64,000 nt of DNA from Aquimarina longa SW024 (GTDB lineage Bacteria > Bacteroidota > Bacteroidia > Flavobacteriales > Flavobacteriaceae), in assembly GCF_001401755.1 (NCBI RefSeq), contig NZ_KQ474100.1, positions 64,884-128,883 of the forward strand, in the 5' to 3' direction. The notes beneath the pieces were generated by a model. It was not told the DNA's origin, made no database searches, and worked only from the letters and a program-made list of their open reading frames with translations. Positions 53,960 through 62,679 of this stretch are shown here, piece by piece (position 1 is the first letter of the stretch; each line of letters opens with the position of its first letter). The translations under genes were made by a program, and so were the position numbers.

Positions 53960-54020
53960 ACCTCGGAGCAAGCTCGAGGTATGTTTCCGAAAAAAAATAT
54001 TTTGTTTTCGAGCCAAGCTT
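53960..54020. repeat. Copy 2 of a dispersed intergenic repeat of about 60 bp
   Basis: ACCTCGGAGCAAGCTCGAGGT, itself nearly palindromic, starts an element ending TTTTCGAGCCAAGC. It matches 32673-32736 along its full length. Beyond it, CCCTCAATGAGGG and an ATCACGAG/CTTGTGAT pair add more self-complementary sequence up to about 54075. Confidence 0.7.
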
Positions 54021-54132
54021 TTGGGGGATTAAACCCTCAATGAGGGATCACGAGGGAGTAAAAGATCTTGTGATATATTACAATAAAAATTATTCTAATT
54101 AAAACTGATTATTAACTCAAATTTTTAGTAAA

Positions 54133-54825
54133 ATGCCATTAAGGAATATAAAAGTAATCGCTTTTGATGCTGATGATACATTATGGGTGAATGAAACGAT
54201 TTTTAGAAAAGCAGAAGAAGAGTTTTGTATTCTATTAGAAGAATATATGCCTAAAAAAGAAGCAAATGCATTGCTTTTTGATATCGAAATGAAAAACCTT
54301 CCTTTATATGGGTATGGTATTAAGCCATTTACACTATCATTAATAGAGGCAGCGATACTTATTTCTAATGGTAATATGACAATTGATTTAGTACAAAAAC
54401 TGATCGAAAAAGGAAAGGAAATGCTTAATGAACCTGTAGTGTTGATTGATGGTATAGAAGAAACATTACAAGAGTTGTCTAAAAAGTATCGATTGGTTAT
54501 GGCTACTAAAGGGGATTTATTAGATCAAGAACATAAATTAATCAAATCTGGATTAGAGAATTATTTTCATCATATAGAAATTGTCTCTGATAAAACTGAA
54601 AAACAATATAAGAAACTGGTAAAACATTTGGATATCATCGAAAATGAATTTTTGATGATAGGTAACTCTTTAAAATCAGATATTTTACCAGTTCTAAATA
54701 TTGGAGCACATGCATTTCATATCCCTTTTCACACTACTTGGGCTCATGAAATGGTAAATGAAAAGATTGAACATCCTAATTTTAGAAGTTATACAAAGGC
54801 GAGTGAGTTATTACAATTACTATAA
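54133..54825 (+). CDS. HAD-family hydrolase
   Basis: 230 residues. Motif I AFDADDTLWVNE (nucleophile DxD), motif II VMATKG, and motifs III/IV VSDKTEKQYKKLVK and IGNSLKSDILPVLN are intact; a helical cap lies between 20 and 95. It resembles the YjjG/2-haloacid-dehalogenase-like phosphatases acting on small phosphometabolites in the cytosol. The CAT gene starts two bases after its stop, so the two form an operon. Confidence 0.87.
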   Translation: MPLRNIKVIAFDADDTLWVNETIFRKAEEEFCILLEEYMPKKEANALLFDIEMKNLPLYGYGIKPFTLSLIEAAILISNGNMTIDLVQKLIEKGKEMLNEPVVLIDGIEETLQELSKKYRLVMATKGDLLDQEHKLIKSGLENYFHHIEIVSDKTEKQYKKLVKHLDIIENEFLMIGNSLKSDILPVLNIGAHAFHIPFHTTWAHEMVNEKIEHPNFRSYTKASELLQLL

Positions 54826-54827
54826 AA

Positions 54828-55457
54828 ATGAAAACCAAACTCGATCTAACAAGTTGGAATAGAAAAGAACATTTTGATTTCTTTGGAGGTTTTGATGAAC
54901 CATTTTTTGGGATAACAACTACTGTAGATTTTACAATTGGATATCAAAAGATACAAGACCTAGGGTATCCTTACTTTTTATATTACCTTCATAAATCCAT
55001 CAGTGCAGCTAATGCTATTGAGCCATTTAGATACCGTATAGAAGGTGATCATGTATATGTATATGATAAAATCCATGCATCCCCTACCATAGGTAGAGAA
55101 GATCATACATTTGGATTTTCTTTTATGGAATTTGATGAAGATTTTGAAATTTTTATAACCAAAGCACAAAAAGAGATTGAAAAAATAAAAAATAGTACTG
55201 GTCTGTGTCATTCGGATAGTACCAAACGAATAGATACGATACATTACTCTTCTGTTCCTTGGTATAATTTTACAGGATTGACACATGCAAGACATTTTCA
55301 ATTTAAAGACAGTATTCCAAAAATTTCTTTTGGTAAGTACACTAAAGAAAATAAGAAACTTAATCTACCTGTATCGATTAATGTACATCACGGCTTAATG
55401 GATGGTCATCATATTGGTCAATATCTAGAAGAATTTCAGCGGTTATTGAATGAATAA
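54828..55457 (+). CDS. Chloramphenicol acetyltransferase-like enzyme
   Basis: 209 residues, the normal CAT monomer length. Conserved parts: WNRKEHFDFF at the start, FRYRIEGD, YSSVPWYNFTGLTHARHF and the catalytic motif VHHGLMDGHHIGQYL (HHxxxDG; His about 189). It would form a trimer and acetylate a hydroxyl on chloramphenicol or another substrate. Chromosomal catA-like genes in Flavobacteriaceae give variable resistance. It is tightly linked behind a HAD phosphatase; there is no sign of a mobile carrier here. Confidence 0.9.
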   Translation: MKTKLDLTSWNRKEHFDFFGGFDEPFFGITTTVDFTIGYQKIQDLGYPYFLYYLHKSISAANAIEPFRYRIEGDHVYVYDKIHASPTIGREDHTFGFSFMEFDEDFEIFITKAQKEIEKIKNSTGLCHSDSTKRIDTIHYSSVPWYNFTGLTHARHFQFKDSIPKISFGKYTKENKKLNLPVSINVHHGLMDGHHIGQYLEEFQRLLNE

Positions 55458-55481
55458 TTATACTAGTAGAATTATATAGTT

Positions 55482-56603
55482 TTAAACAACACACATTTCC
55501 GATTCTATGTCTGCAATAAATTCATCAATCTGAGTATATGGTACATTAGGCATACAAATAATATGAGATTGTCTTTTTTCAGTAGCTAATTGCCATTTAT
55601 TTATAACTTTTTTGCTTGGTGCAGGAAAAACTATAGTTATAGCATTAGGATTTCTCCATGCGTCAATACCTAGACCATTTAATTTGTTTTCGGTATATGA
55701 AGCTACTGCTAAGCTATGTTCTGTACGTTTTTTAAACCCTTCAAGACCTATTTTTTTTATAGCATACCATAAAAATAGTGGAGTATGTCCATTTCTTGAT
55801 CCTGTTATAGTGGCATCAGAACTACCTATATATGCTATTCTTCTAGCAATTCTATCTCTATTATCTTTTTTAACAATAACAACTCCAGAGGGCATAGGGG
55901 ATCCTATAAATTTATGCCCGCTAATGGATATACTATCGATTCCATCTTCAAAATCAAATTTAGGCCTTGGGGTTACAAAAGGAGCAAAACCACCTGCTAG
56001 AGCTGCATCTGCATGTATATAATGCTTTTTGATAGCCATATTCTCTAAAATAGATTTTATCTTTTTGGTATTATCTTTGGCTTCTGTCATTGTAGTACCA
56101 ATATTGGCAACTACTATAGCTGGTCTATGTCTATTAAAACCAATAGTTTTTTTTAAATCATTATAATCTACTTCTCCGTTAGGAAGTGATTTAATAATAA
56201 CATAATCAATATTAAGTAAAGCAACATTCTTTTGAATACTATAATGAGTAGCCTCAGAAAAATAGACCATTCCCTTTGGATACAGCTCTCTTGCTACATA
56301 TAAGCCATATAGATTTCCTTCAGATCCCCCATTAGTTACATATCCCCAAATCTGGTCTTCATGAGCTCTAAATAGTTTAGCGAAGAAATTTACAACCTCG
56401 CGTTCCATGGTTCTAGAATCTACTTGGTATGTTGACTCACTAAAAGGATCTCCTAAATTATTTAACGGAAACTGTAGAAAAGGCATTAACTCTGAGTAAT
56501 CAAAATCTTTAGAAACAGGGTATCCTAAAAAACGTTGGGTCGTATTTTTTATAGTATGATATAATTGTTCTAATTGTTGTTGTTCTGTTATATGAAGTCC
56601 CAT
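55482..56603 (-). CDS. hdc: PLP-dependent histidine decarboxylase
   Basis: 373 residues, matching the 377-residue PLP-type enzymes of Gram-negative bacteria. Fold type I: GYVTNGGSEGNLYGLYVARE (cofactor loop), YFSEATHYSI, HADAALAGGFAPF (Asp against the ring), SISGHKFIGSPMPSGVV (Schiff-base lysine) and ATITGSRNGHTPLF. The product would be histamine. Serine decarboxylase is a close relative, so I am fairly but not fully sure of the substrate. There is no transporter or siderophore gene nearby. Confidence 0.85.
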   Translation of the reverse strand: MGLHITEQQQLEQLYHTIKNTTQRFLGYPVSKDFDYSELMPFLQFPLNNLGDPFSESTYQVDSRTMEREVVNFFAKLFRAHEDQIWGYVTNGGSEGNLYGLYVARELYPKGMVYFSEATHYSIQKNVALLNIDYVIIKSLPNGEVDYNDLKKTIGFNRHRPAIVVANIGTTMTEAKDNTKKIKSILENMAIKKHYIHADAALAGGFAPFVTPRPKFDFEDGIDSISISGHKFIGSPMPSGVVIVKKDNRDRIARRIAYIGSSDATITGSRNGHTPLFLWYAIKKIGLEGFKKRTEHSLAVASYTENKLNGLGIDAWRNPNAITIVFPAPSKKVINKWQLATEKRQSHIICMPNVPYTQIDEFIADIESEMCVV

Positions 56604-56615
56604 AATCTTTTTTCC

Positions 56616-56623
56616 AAAAATAC
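56616..56623 (-). promoter_or_regulatory. -7 element for hdc
   Basis: On the minus strand TATTTTTG (TAnnTTTG) ends 12 bases before the ATG, implying a leader of only a few bases. Confidence 0.55.
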
Positions 56624-57048
56624 ACCTATAAGTTTTATTTTCTAAAAAATGTGTATTTATTAGAAAAATAATCTTTCATGCCTTTTTTATTTTATAAATT
56701 ATTCTTTTTTGGAGTGTGATTTTTCTTGTATTTGGAATAACATTCTATGTTCTTAGCTTTTTGGTTAATATGATCATTAAATAAAATGATATAAAACTTT
56801 CGTGCTCTTTGTTTATTGAGTTATCCAAAGAATACTTTAAGAGAGAGTGTATTTTTTTGTTTTTTAGAAATGATCTAAAAAGAGACAAATTAGAATATTC
56901 TTTAACTCATTACCTGATATTATGTATGCTGTTTTTGTTTAGGCTTGTGGTGAATGTCATTAGGTTAAAAGTTTAAGCTATTGATGTAAAATCCATTACT
57001 CTGACTTACACTAGAATGACTAAAAAAATATTTAAACCATAAAATAAC

Positions 57049-57096
57049 AAAAAAAGAGGTCGTCTAAAAAGTAATTTTTAGACGACCTCTTTTTTT
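57049..57096. terminator. 22-bp perfect-stem terminator
   Basis: The left arm 57049-57070 and right arm 57075-57096 are exact complements around GTAA. The stem is A-rich at one end and T-rich at the other, so it can work in both directions. It ends the 57127 gene on the minus strand. Confidence 0.92.
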
Positions 57097-57126
57097 TATT
57101 AGTGGTACTATTTTTTCAGTAAGTAT

Positions 57127-58575
57127 TTATTTTGTGGCTTCTATTGATTTGTACTCAAAAAAGTTATTAGCTTTTATCATTTCAGGTATAAGGTCAGGTA
57201 ATTTATCTTCCCAACCAGGTTCTCCTTCTTGGATTTTTTGAAGAATTTCCCTAGAAAATACACCCATGATAGAAGGGTCGTAATCGGTAATATCTTGTAG
57301 TTTTCCATTATATTTAAAGAACTTGTATAGTTCTTTCATTCGAGGATGTACTTTAAGAGTATCACTATCTGTTAGTTCTCCTGTATCATGATTTTTTAAT
57401 GGGTATAAATATACTTTTAAGTCTTTAAAAAAGAGTTTTCCAAATGCTTCTAGGATACCTCCGCTAAGGTGTCTATAATATTTTTCGTCAAAAATATCTA
57501 CCAAATTATTTATTCCCATAGCAAGAGCCATACGTTCTTTAGTATAGTTAGAGAAATACTCTACTAATTTATAATACTCTTTATAATTAGAAATCATTAC
57601 GGTTTGACCTAAAGAGCATAATAATCTAGCTCTAGCCATAAAATCTTCTTCATCTATTTCTCCTTCTGCTCTTAAGTTCGATAGTGTTATTTCAAAAATT
57701 ACTACAGTCTTTTCTTTATTTACTTTATTTTCGCTCAAGAACATATTGAGTGATTTTTCATAAATATCCATATTCACTCTTGTTACTGGTCTGAAACTTC
57801 CACGGAGTGCTAATATGTTTTTCTTATATAATATTGCTGCTGGTAATATATTATTTCCATCAGGACCAAACATTACGGCTTCGGTCATACCATTTTTAAC
57901 TAATTGTAGACTCATTAAACGATTGTCTACTTTAGTAAATCTAGGACCTGAAAAATTAATAGTATCAATTTCTATCTGGTCTTTATCTAGATGATCGTAT
58001 AGGTATCTCAATAATTTTTTAGGATTATCATATTTATAGTATGCACCATAAATTAGATTTACTCCCAATATCCCTAGAGTCATCTGTTGTAATTTAGCAT
58101 CATTTTCATGAAAACGAATATGAAGTGATATCTCGTTATAATCCTCATTAGGAGTAGTTTGATAACGAATACCTACCCAACCATGACCTTTGTATTTTTT
58201 AGCAAAGTCGATTGTAGCCACAGTATTTGCATAGCTAAAGAATAATTTATTAGGATGTTTGTCTCTAGAAATTCTTTTTTCTATAAGATCTACTTCATGT
58301 TGAAGCATTTTTTTTAGCCTTGCTTCAGTAACATAACGTTTATCATCTTCTATACCATAAATGGCATCACTAAAATCTTTATCATAAGCACTCATTGCTT
58401 TTGCAATAGTACCAGAAGCACCACCTGCTCTAAAAAAGTTCCTAACAGTTTCTTGACCAGCGCCAATTTCTGCAAAGGTACCGTAGATATTTTGATTTAG
58501 ATTAATGCGTAAAGCTTTGCTCTTTATTGAAGGGACAGATTCAAATTCTTTATCTCCCATTATCTTAATAGGCAT
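57127..58575 (-). CDS. Conserved cytosolic protein of unknown function
   Basis: 482 residues, no signal peptide. Highly structured: LNQNIYGTFAEIGAGQETVR, NFFRAGGASGTIAKAMSAYD, KDFSDAIYGIEDDKRYVTEA, FFSYANTVATIDFAKKYKGH and ILALRGSFRPVTRVNMDIYE. I recognise this as a well-conserved family in Bacteroidota and some other phyla, and no member has a function I know of. The glycine-rich lead (FAEIGAGQE) and many invariant acidic residues suggest an enzyme. A poor promoter core (TACCTTTA) lies just upstream. It is transcribed alone and ended by a strong terminator. Confidence 0.85.
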   Translation of the reverse strand: MPIKIMGDKEFESVPSIKSKALRINLNQNIYGTFAEIGAGQETVRNFFRAGGASGTIAKAMSAYDKDFSDAIYGIEDDKRYVTEARLKKMLQHEVDLIEKRISRDKHPNKLFFSYANTVATIDFAKKYKGHGWVGIRYQTTPNEDYNEISLHIRFHENDAKLQQMTLGILGVNLIYGAYYKYDNPKKLLRYLYDHLDKDQIEIDTINFSGPRFTKVDNRLMSLQLVKNGMTEAVMFGPDGNNILPAAILYKKNILALRGSFRPVTRVNMDIYEKSLNMFLSENKVNKEKTVVIFEITLSNLRAEGEIDEEDFMARARLLCSLGQTVMISNYKEYYKLVEYFSNYTKERMALAMGINNLVDIFDEKYYRHLSGGILEAFGKLFFKDLKVYLYPLKNHDTGELTDSDTLKVHPRMKELYKFFKYNGKLQDITDYDPSIMGVFSREILQKIQEGEPGWEDKLPDLIPEMIKANNFFEYKSIEATK

Positions 58576-58754
58576 AGTAAAAAGGGCTTTTTTTGTTTAC
58601 TGTAAAGGTAGTAATACATGAGTATTAAAAAAAACTTTAAATATAAATTTCTATTTGTATAAACGATCTCTTTTAACAGAATCAATATAGTATATCATGT
58701 CAACTCAATTGATAGTATTTTCTTATGTAAAGAAAAGTAAATGTTTTGGGATAT

Positions 58755-59825
58755 TTACAAATTGCTATAATACTCAAAAGATTGAAGAATTAATTCATCA
58801 GATACAGTACAATTGTACTTTGCCTCTCCAATAGTATGTAATAGTACAAAATACACAATTCCTTTCTCATTTTTTTTATCATGAATAAGAAGATTCATAA
58901 TATTTTGATAATCTTCGGGATTGATATCTATTTTTGGAAATGTAGCCAGTATTACGTTACTAATGTATTCTAAATCAGCTATAGTTAGTGATAATAATTC
59001 TGTAGATATAAAAGCTTCCATAATCATCCCTATTGCAATCGCCTCACCATGTAGTAATACGGGTTTTTCGGGATGTGTAAGGTAAAAGGATTCAATAGCG
59101 TGCCCTAGAGTATGTCCAAAATTTAAATACTTTCTTATATTTTGTTCTGTAGGATCTTCAAAAACAATTTTGTTTTTAATAGATACAGAATCATATATCA
59201 TATGTCCTAGATCATCAAAACTAAGTTGAGAAAGGTTACTAAGTTTTTCCCAATAGTTACGATCCTGAATAAGTCCATGTTTTAGCATTTCTGCAAACCC
59301 ACTACACATTTGGTTTGTTGGTAAAGTATCTAAGTACTCTATATCGACTAATACCATTTCAGACTCACTGATCACCCCAACCATATTTTTTAGATTTCCT
59401 AAATCGACACCTGTTTTTCCACCAACAGAAGCATCTACCATAGCTAATAACGATGTAGGAATATTGATATAACTGATACCTCTTTTATAAGTACAGGCGA
59501 TAAACCCTCCTAGATCTGTAATAACTCCGCCTCCTAAATTGATCATTAGACTTTTTCTATCCATGTTTAATTCAGAAAGTGCATTCCAGATACCACTACA
59601 TGTTTCGATATTCTTATGAATCTCTCCACTTTCTATTTCAATCACTTCGATATCATATTCTTTTTCAATTTTACTCATCAACAAGGATAAACAATGTTCA
59701 TGTGTGTTATTATCAACAAGAATACATATTTTAGAATGATTGGCTGTGGATAGGTATTTGTTTAATGCTGTGTAGCATTCTTCACCAAAATATACGATTG
59801 AATCTTTAGAAACTATGGGCTTCAT
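58755..59825 (-). CDS. aroB: 3-dehydroquinate synthase
   Basis: 356 residues. NAD-binding LGGGVITDLGGFIACTYKRG, then VGGKTGVDLGNLKNMVG, EMLKHGLIQDRNYW and the zinc ligands in NFGHTLGHAIES and LLHGEAIAIGM. It converts DAHP to dehydroquinate, the second shikimate step; aroC is at 41.5 kb. A possible promoter core on the minus strand (TAATTTCG, 59847-59854) lies 21 bases upstream. Divergent to proline dehydrogenase. Confidence 0.97.
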   Translation of the reverse strand: MKPIVSKDSIVYFGEECYTALNKYLSTANHSKICILVDNNTHEHCLSLLMSKIEKEYDIEVIEIESGEIHKNIETCSGIWNALSELNMDRKSLMINLGGGVITDLGGFIACTYKRGISYINIPTSLLAMVDASVGGKTGVDLGNLKNMVGVISESEMVLVDIEYLDTLPTNQMCSGFAEMLKHGLIQDRNYWEKLSNLSQLSFDDLGHMIYDSVSIKNKIVFEDPTEQNIRKYLNFGHTLGHAIESFYLTHPEKPVLLHGEAIAIGMIMEAFISTELLSLTIADLEYISNVILATFPKIDINPEDYQNIMNLLIHDKKNEKGIVYFVLLHTIGEAKYNCTVSDELILQSFEYYSNL

Positions 59826-59888
59826 TTATAGTTGAATTATAGATAGCGAAATTAAGCAGAATTTGTAATAAAATATGCCTGCAAGTTT

Positions 59889-59896
59889 TATATTTG
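59889..59896 (+). promoter_or_regulatory. -7 element for proline dehydrogenase
   Basis: TATATTTG, an exact TAnnTTTG match, 100 bases before the ATG at 59997. Confidence 0.5.
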
Positions 59897-59996
59897 CAAA
59901 TATCTTAAAATAGCACTTAATAAATAGTCGATAATTAATCATATTTTCTATAAATAGACATTAAGATTAAAGATTCTTAAAAAAAAATAATTTTTA

Positions 59997-61169
59997 ATGA
60001 GCCAAAAAAACTTGTTTGATAATACTGAAACGGCATTTGTTTTAAAAAGTGATTCAGAATTAGAAAGAGCATATTTTCTTTTTAAAATGATTTCTAATGA
60101 ACCGTTGGTTAGGATTGGTACTGCTGTAACAAATTTTGCTATAAAAGCTCACTTACCAGTACAAGGATTGATTAGAGCAACAGTTTTTGATCATTTTTGT
60201 GGAGGAGTTAGTGAACAAGATTGTATGCCTGTAGTAGATAAGATGTATACTAAAAAAGTCTGTTCTGTATTAGATTATTCGGTAGAAGGGAAAGAAGAAG
60301 AAGCTCAGTTTGACGCAGTATTAAAAAAAACGATAGATCTTCTGGAGTTTGCAGACGAAAAAGATGCGATGCCTTTTGGCGTGTTTAAACCTACAGGATT
60401 AGGTCGTTTTTTAATCTGGCAAAAGAAAACTGAAGGAACAAGTCTGACAGAAGAAGAAGAAAAAGAATGGAACCGTATAGAAGAACGCTTTGATATTGTG
60501 TGTAAAAAAGCATATGATTGTGATGTCGCTTTATTAATAGATGGAGAAGAAAGTTGGATGCAAGATGCTGCAGATGAATTAGTAGCTAAGATGATGCGTA
60601 AATATAATAAGGATAAAGCTATTATATACAATACATTGCAGTTATATAGGCATGATCGCTTAGCGTATCTACAACAATTACATGAAGAGGCAAGAGTCTA
60701 TGATTTTAAAATAGGAGTAAAAATTGTGCGAGGTGCGTATATGGAGAAAGAGAATGAACGTGCTAAAGAGAAAGGATATCCAACTCCTATATGTAAAGAT
60801 AAGCAACATACTGATCAGAATTTTGATATGACAATGGAGTATATATTTCAGAATATAAAAGATATTTCTGTATTCATAGGTACTCATAATGAAGAAAGTA
60901 GCTATAAAGCTATGCAATTGATGAAACAGTTTCATATTCCTAAAGATGATTTTAGAGTATGGTTTGGTCAATTATATGGTATGAGTGATCATATTAGTTT
61001 TAATCAAGCAACAAAAGGATATAATGTAGCAAAATATTTACCCTTTGGTCCCGTAAGAGATGTAATGCCTTATTTAATTCGTAGAGCAGAAGAAAACACC
61101 TCAGTAGCAGGTCAAACCAGTAGAGAATTGAATTTACTTTCTCAAGAAAAGAAAAGAAGAAAGTTATGA
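59997..61169 (+). CDS. Proline dehydrogenase
   Basis: 390 residues, the stand-alone PRODH type of Bacteroidota. The TIM barrel bears IKAHLPVQGLIRATVFDHFC near the start, LLIDGEESWMQDAADEL, YNTLQLYRHDRLAYLQQL, KIVRGAYMEKENERA and, at the end, YLPFGPVRDVMPYLIRRAEE (the flavin/proline site, RRxxE). It oxidises proline to pyrroline-5-carboxylate with FAD, feeding electrons to quinone. The partner P5C dehydrogenase is not in the window. Confidence 0.95.
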   Translation: MSQKNLFDNTETAFVLKSDSELERAYFLFKMISNEPLVRIGTAVTNFAIKAHLPVQGLIRATVFDHFCGGVSEQDCMPVVDKMYTKKVCSVLDYSVEGKEEEAQFDAVLKKTIDLLEFADEKDAMPFGVFKPTGLGRFLIWQKKTEGTSLTEEEEKEWNRIEERFDIVCKKAYDCDVALLIDGEESWMQDAADELVAKMMRKYNKDKAIIYNTLQLYRHDRLAYLQQLHEEARVYDFKIGVKIVRGAYMEKENERAKEKGYPTPICKDKQHTDQNFDMTMEYIFQNIKDISVFIGTHNEESSYKAMQLMKQFHIPKDDFRVWFGQLYGMSDHISFNQATKGYNVAKYLPFGPVRDVMPYLIRRAEENTSVAGQTSRELNLLSQEKKRRKL

Positions 61170-61240
61170 TGTATATTTCATAATGTTATATTATCTAAGG
61201 AGTTAGGTGAATAATAGGGAGTTATATAAAAACTATAAAA

Positions 61241-61618
61241 ATGAACCTAAATCAGATTACGGTACCTTCTATAGATGTTGCTAGATCTATTACTTTTTAT
61301 AAGCAATTAGGGTTACGTCTTATTGTAGAAGTAGTACCACGTTATGCCCGTTTTGAATGTGTAGAAGGAGATGCTACGTTTTCGATTCATCAGGTAGAAA
61401 AATTGCCTGATGGTGATGGGGTATATGTATATTTTGAAACCGAGAAACTAGATGCAGAAGTAAAGCGTCTAATTATCGAAGGAGTGGAGTTTGATCAATT
61501 ACCCGAAGATCAAACATATTTGTGGCGAGAAGCAAGACTAAAAGATCCAGATGGGAATCAAATTATTTTATATTATGCAGGCGATAATAGAAAGAATCCA
61601 CCATGGAGAATAAACTAA
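61241..61618 (+). CDS. VOC-superfamily (glyoxalase/bleomycin-resistance-like) protein
   Basis: 125 residues with two beta-alpha-beta-beta-beta modules: MNLNQITVPSIDVARSITFY, ATFSIHQVEK, and the second half ARLKDPDGNQIILYYAGDNR. Candidate metal ligands are His in SIHQ and Glu/Asp in the second module. Members bind small molecules, metals or antibiotics; nothing decides the substrate. It sits 21 bases before a pentapeptide-repeat gene. Confidence 0.82.
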   Translation: MNLNQITVPSIDVARSITFYKQLGLRLIVEVVPRYARFECVEGDATFSIHQVEKLPDGDGVYVYFETEKLDAEVKRLIIEGVEFDQLPEDQTYLWREARLKDPDGNQIILYYAGDNRKNPPWRIN

Positions 61619-61639
61619 TATTTAGATGAATAGCTGTAT

Positions 61640-62209
61640 ATGAGTATTTCAATTATTGATCAAACGTTTGATAATCAAGATTTTTCTAATCAAAAATTAC
61701 CTTCAAGAGAATATGACAATTGTACATTTATTAATTGCAATTTTTCTAAAACAGATATGTCTGTAGTTACTTTTTTAGAATGTAAATTTGATACATGCAA
61801 TTTTAATGCTACTATGATGAAAGAAACATCTTTTCAAGACGTTATTTTTATAAGCTGTAAAATGTTGGGATTAGATTTTAGTACTTGTAATAGTTTTATG
61901 TTTGAAGTAGAGTTCGAAGATTGTAATCTTGATTATACATCTTTTTATAATTTTATGATGAAAAATATACAATTTAAAGGATGTAGCCTAAAAGAAGCAG
62001 ATTTTACAGAAACAAATATAACTGGTTCGATTTTTAAAGATTGTAATCTAGAAGGAGCTATTTTTGAAAGAACTATAGCAGAGAAAGTTGATTTTAGAAC
62101 AGCGATTAACTATAAAATAGACCCAGAAAATAATACAATAAGAAAAGCAAAATTTAATTTACAAGGGATTAAAGGACTATTAATAAAATATGATGTGATA
62201 GTAGAATAA
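61640..62209 (+). CDS. Pentapeptide-repeat protein (Qnr/McbG-like)
   Basis: 189 residues, cytosolic. About 25 consecutive A(D/N)Lxx-type pentapeptides, recognisable by F/L every fifth residue (CTFINCNFSKTDMSVVTF, CKFDTCNFNATMMKETSF, CSLKEADFTETNITGSIF, CNLEGAIFERTIAEKVDF), predict a right-handed quadrilateral beta-helix. Such helices mimic DNA and can shield gyrase. Length and a mid-chain break (near 90-105) are like McbG/Qnr. A role in quinolone tolerance is a possibility, not shown. Confidence 0.85.
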   Translation: MSISIIDQTFDNQDFSNQKLPSREYDNCTFINCNFSKTDMSVVTFLECKFDTCNFNATMMKETSFQDVIFISCKMLGLDFSTCNSFMFEVEFEDCNLDYTSFYNFMMKNIQFKGCSLKEADFTETNITGSIFKDCNLEGAIFERTIAEKVDFRTAINYKIDPENNTIRKAKFNLQGIKGLLIKYDVIVE

Positions 62210-62242
62210 ATCTATTATTTAATCTATGATAGAATAAAAAAA

Positions 62243-62641
62243 ATGACATTTAGGTTTCAAAAAAAATATTTTTTCTTAACGATACTTTTATTTTTAATAG
62301 AAGTGATGATTGCACTTTTTGTTGATGATCAAATTATTCGCCCTTATATTGGTGATACTCTAGTCGTGATTCTGATGTACTGTTTTTTTAAAAGCTTTAT
62401 TAACTGTAAGGTACTACCATTAGCGATAGCTGTTTTATTATTTTCTTATACTATCGAAATTTTACAGTATTATAATTTTGTTCAGATAATAGGATTACAA
62501 CATTCGCGATTAGCAAATATTATTATAGGAAACTCCTTTTCATGGGCAGATATGATTGCATATACCTTAGGTTTTATTGTGATAATTTGGTTAGAAAAAG
62601 TAAGTGTTTTTAAACAGCAAAACTCAATAGCAGAGCAATAG
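62243..62641 (+). CDS. DUF2809 membrane protein
   Basis: 132 residues with four membrane helices (FFLTILLFLIEVMIALFV, DTLVVILMYCFFKSFI, LPLAIAVLLFSYTIEILQYY, WADMIAYTLGFIVIIWL). The conserved polar motifs FRIPYIGD-like RPYIGDTLVV, EILQYY and NSFSWADMIAY define DUF2809, a VanZ-like small membrane family of unknown function. It starts 33 bases after the pentapeptide-repeat gene and may be the last gene of that run. Confidence 0.85.
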   Translation: MTFRFQKKYFFLTILLFLIEVMIALFVDDQIIRPYIGDTLVVILMYCFFKSFINCKVLPLAIAVLLFSYTIEILQYYNFVQIIGLQHSRLANIIIGNSFSWADMIAYTLGFIVIIWLEKVSVFKQQNSIAEQ

Positions 62642-62679
62642 GGAAGTATTATAATAATTCTAAATAAGAATCGCTAGTG

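Larger units (their letters stand above)
56604..57126. other. 523-base intergenic region
   Basis: It holds the hdc promoter core (56616-56623, minus) and a terminator at the right end (57049-57096). Between, no open frame stands out; a far-separated GTCATT (56956) and AATGAC (57015) could be a worn REP-like element. Confidence 0.45.

Noticed and set aside
55612-56022. Plus-strand frame of 136 residues over hdc
   Set aside because: Shadow of the decarboxylase gene; no start context and no coding pattern.
56956-57020. Second REP-like palindrome
   Set aside because: Only the outermost six bases pair and the spacing is 60 bases; too weak to list as a feature.
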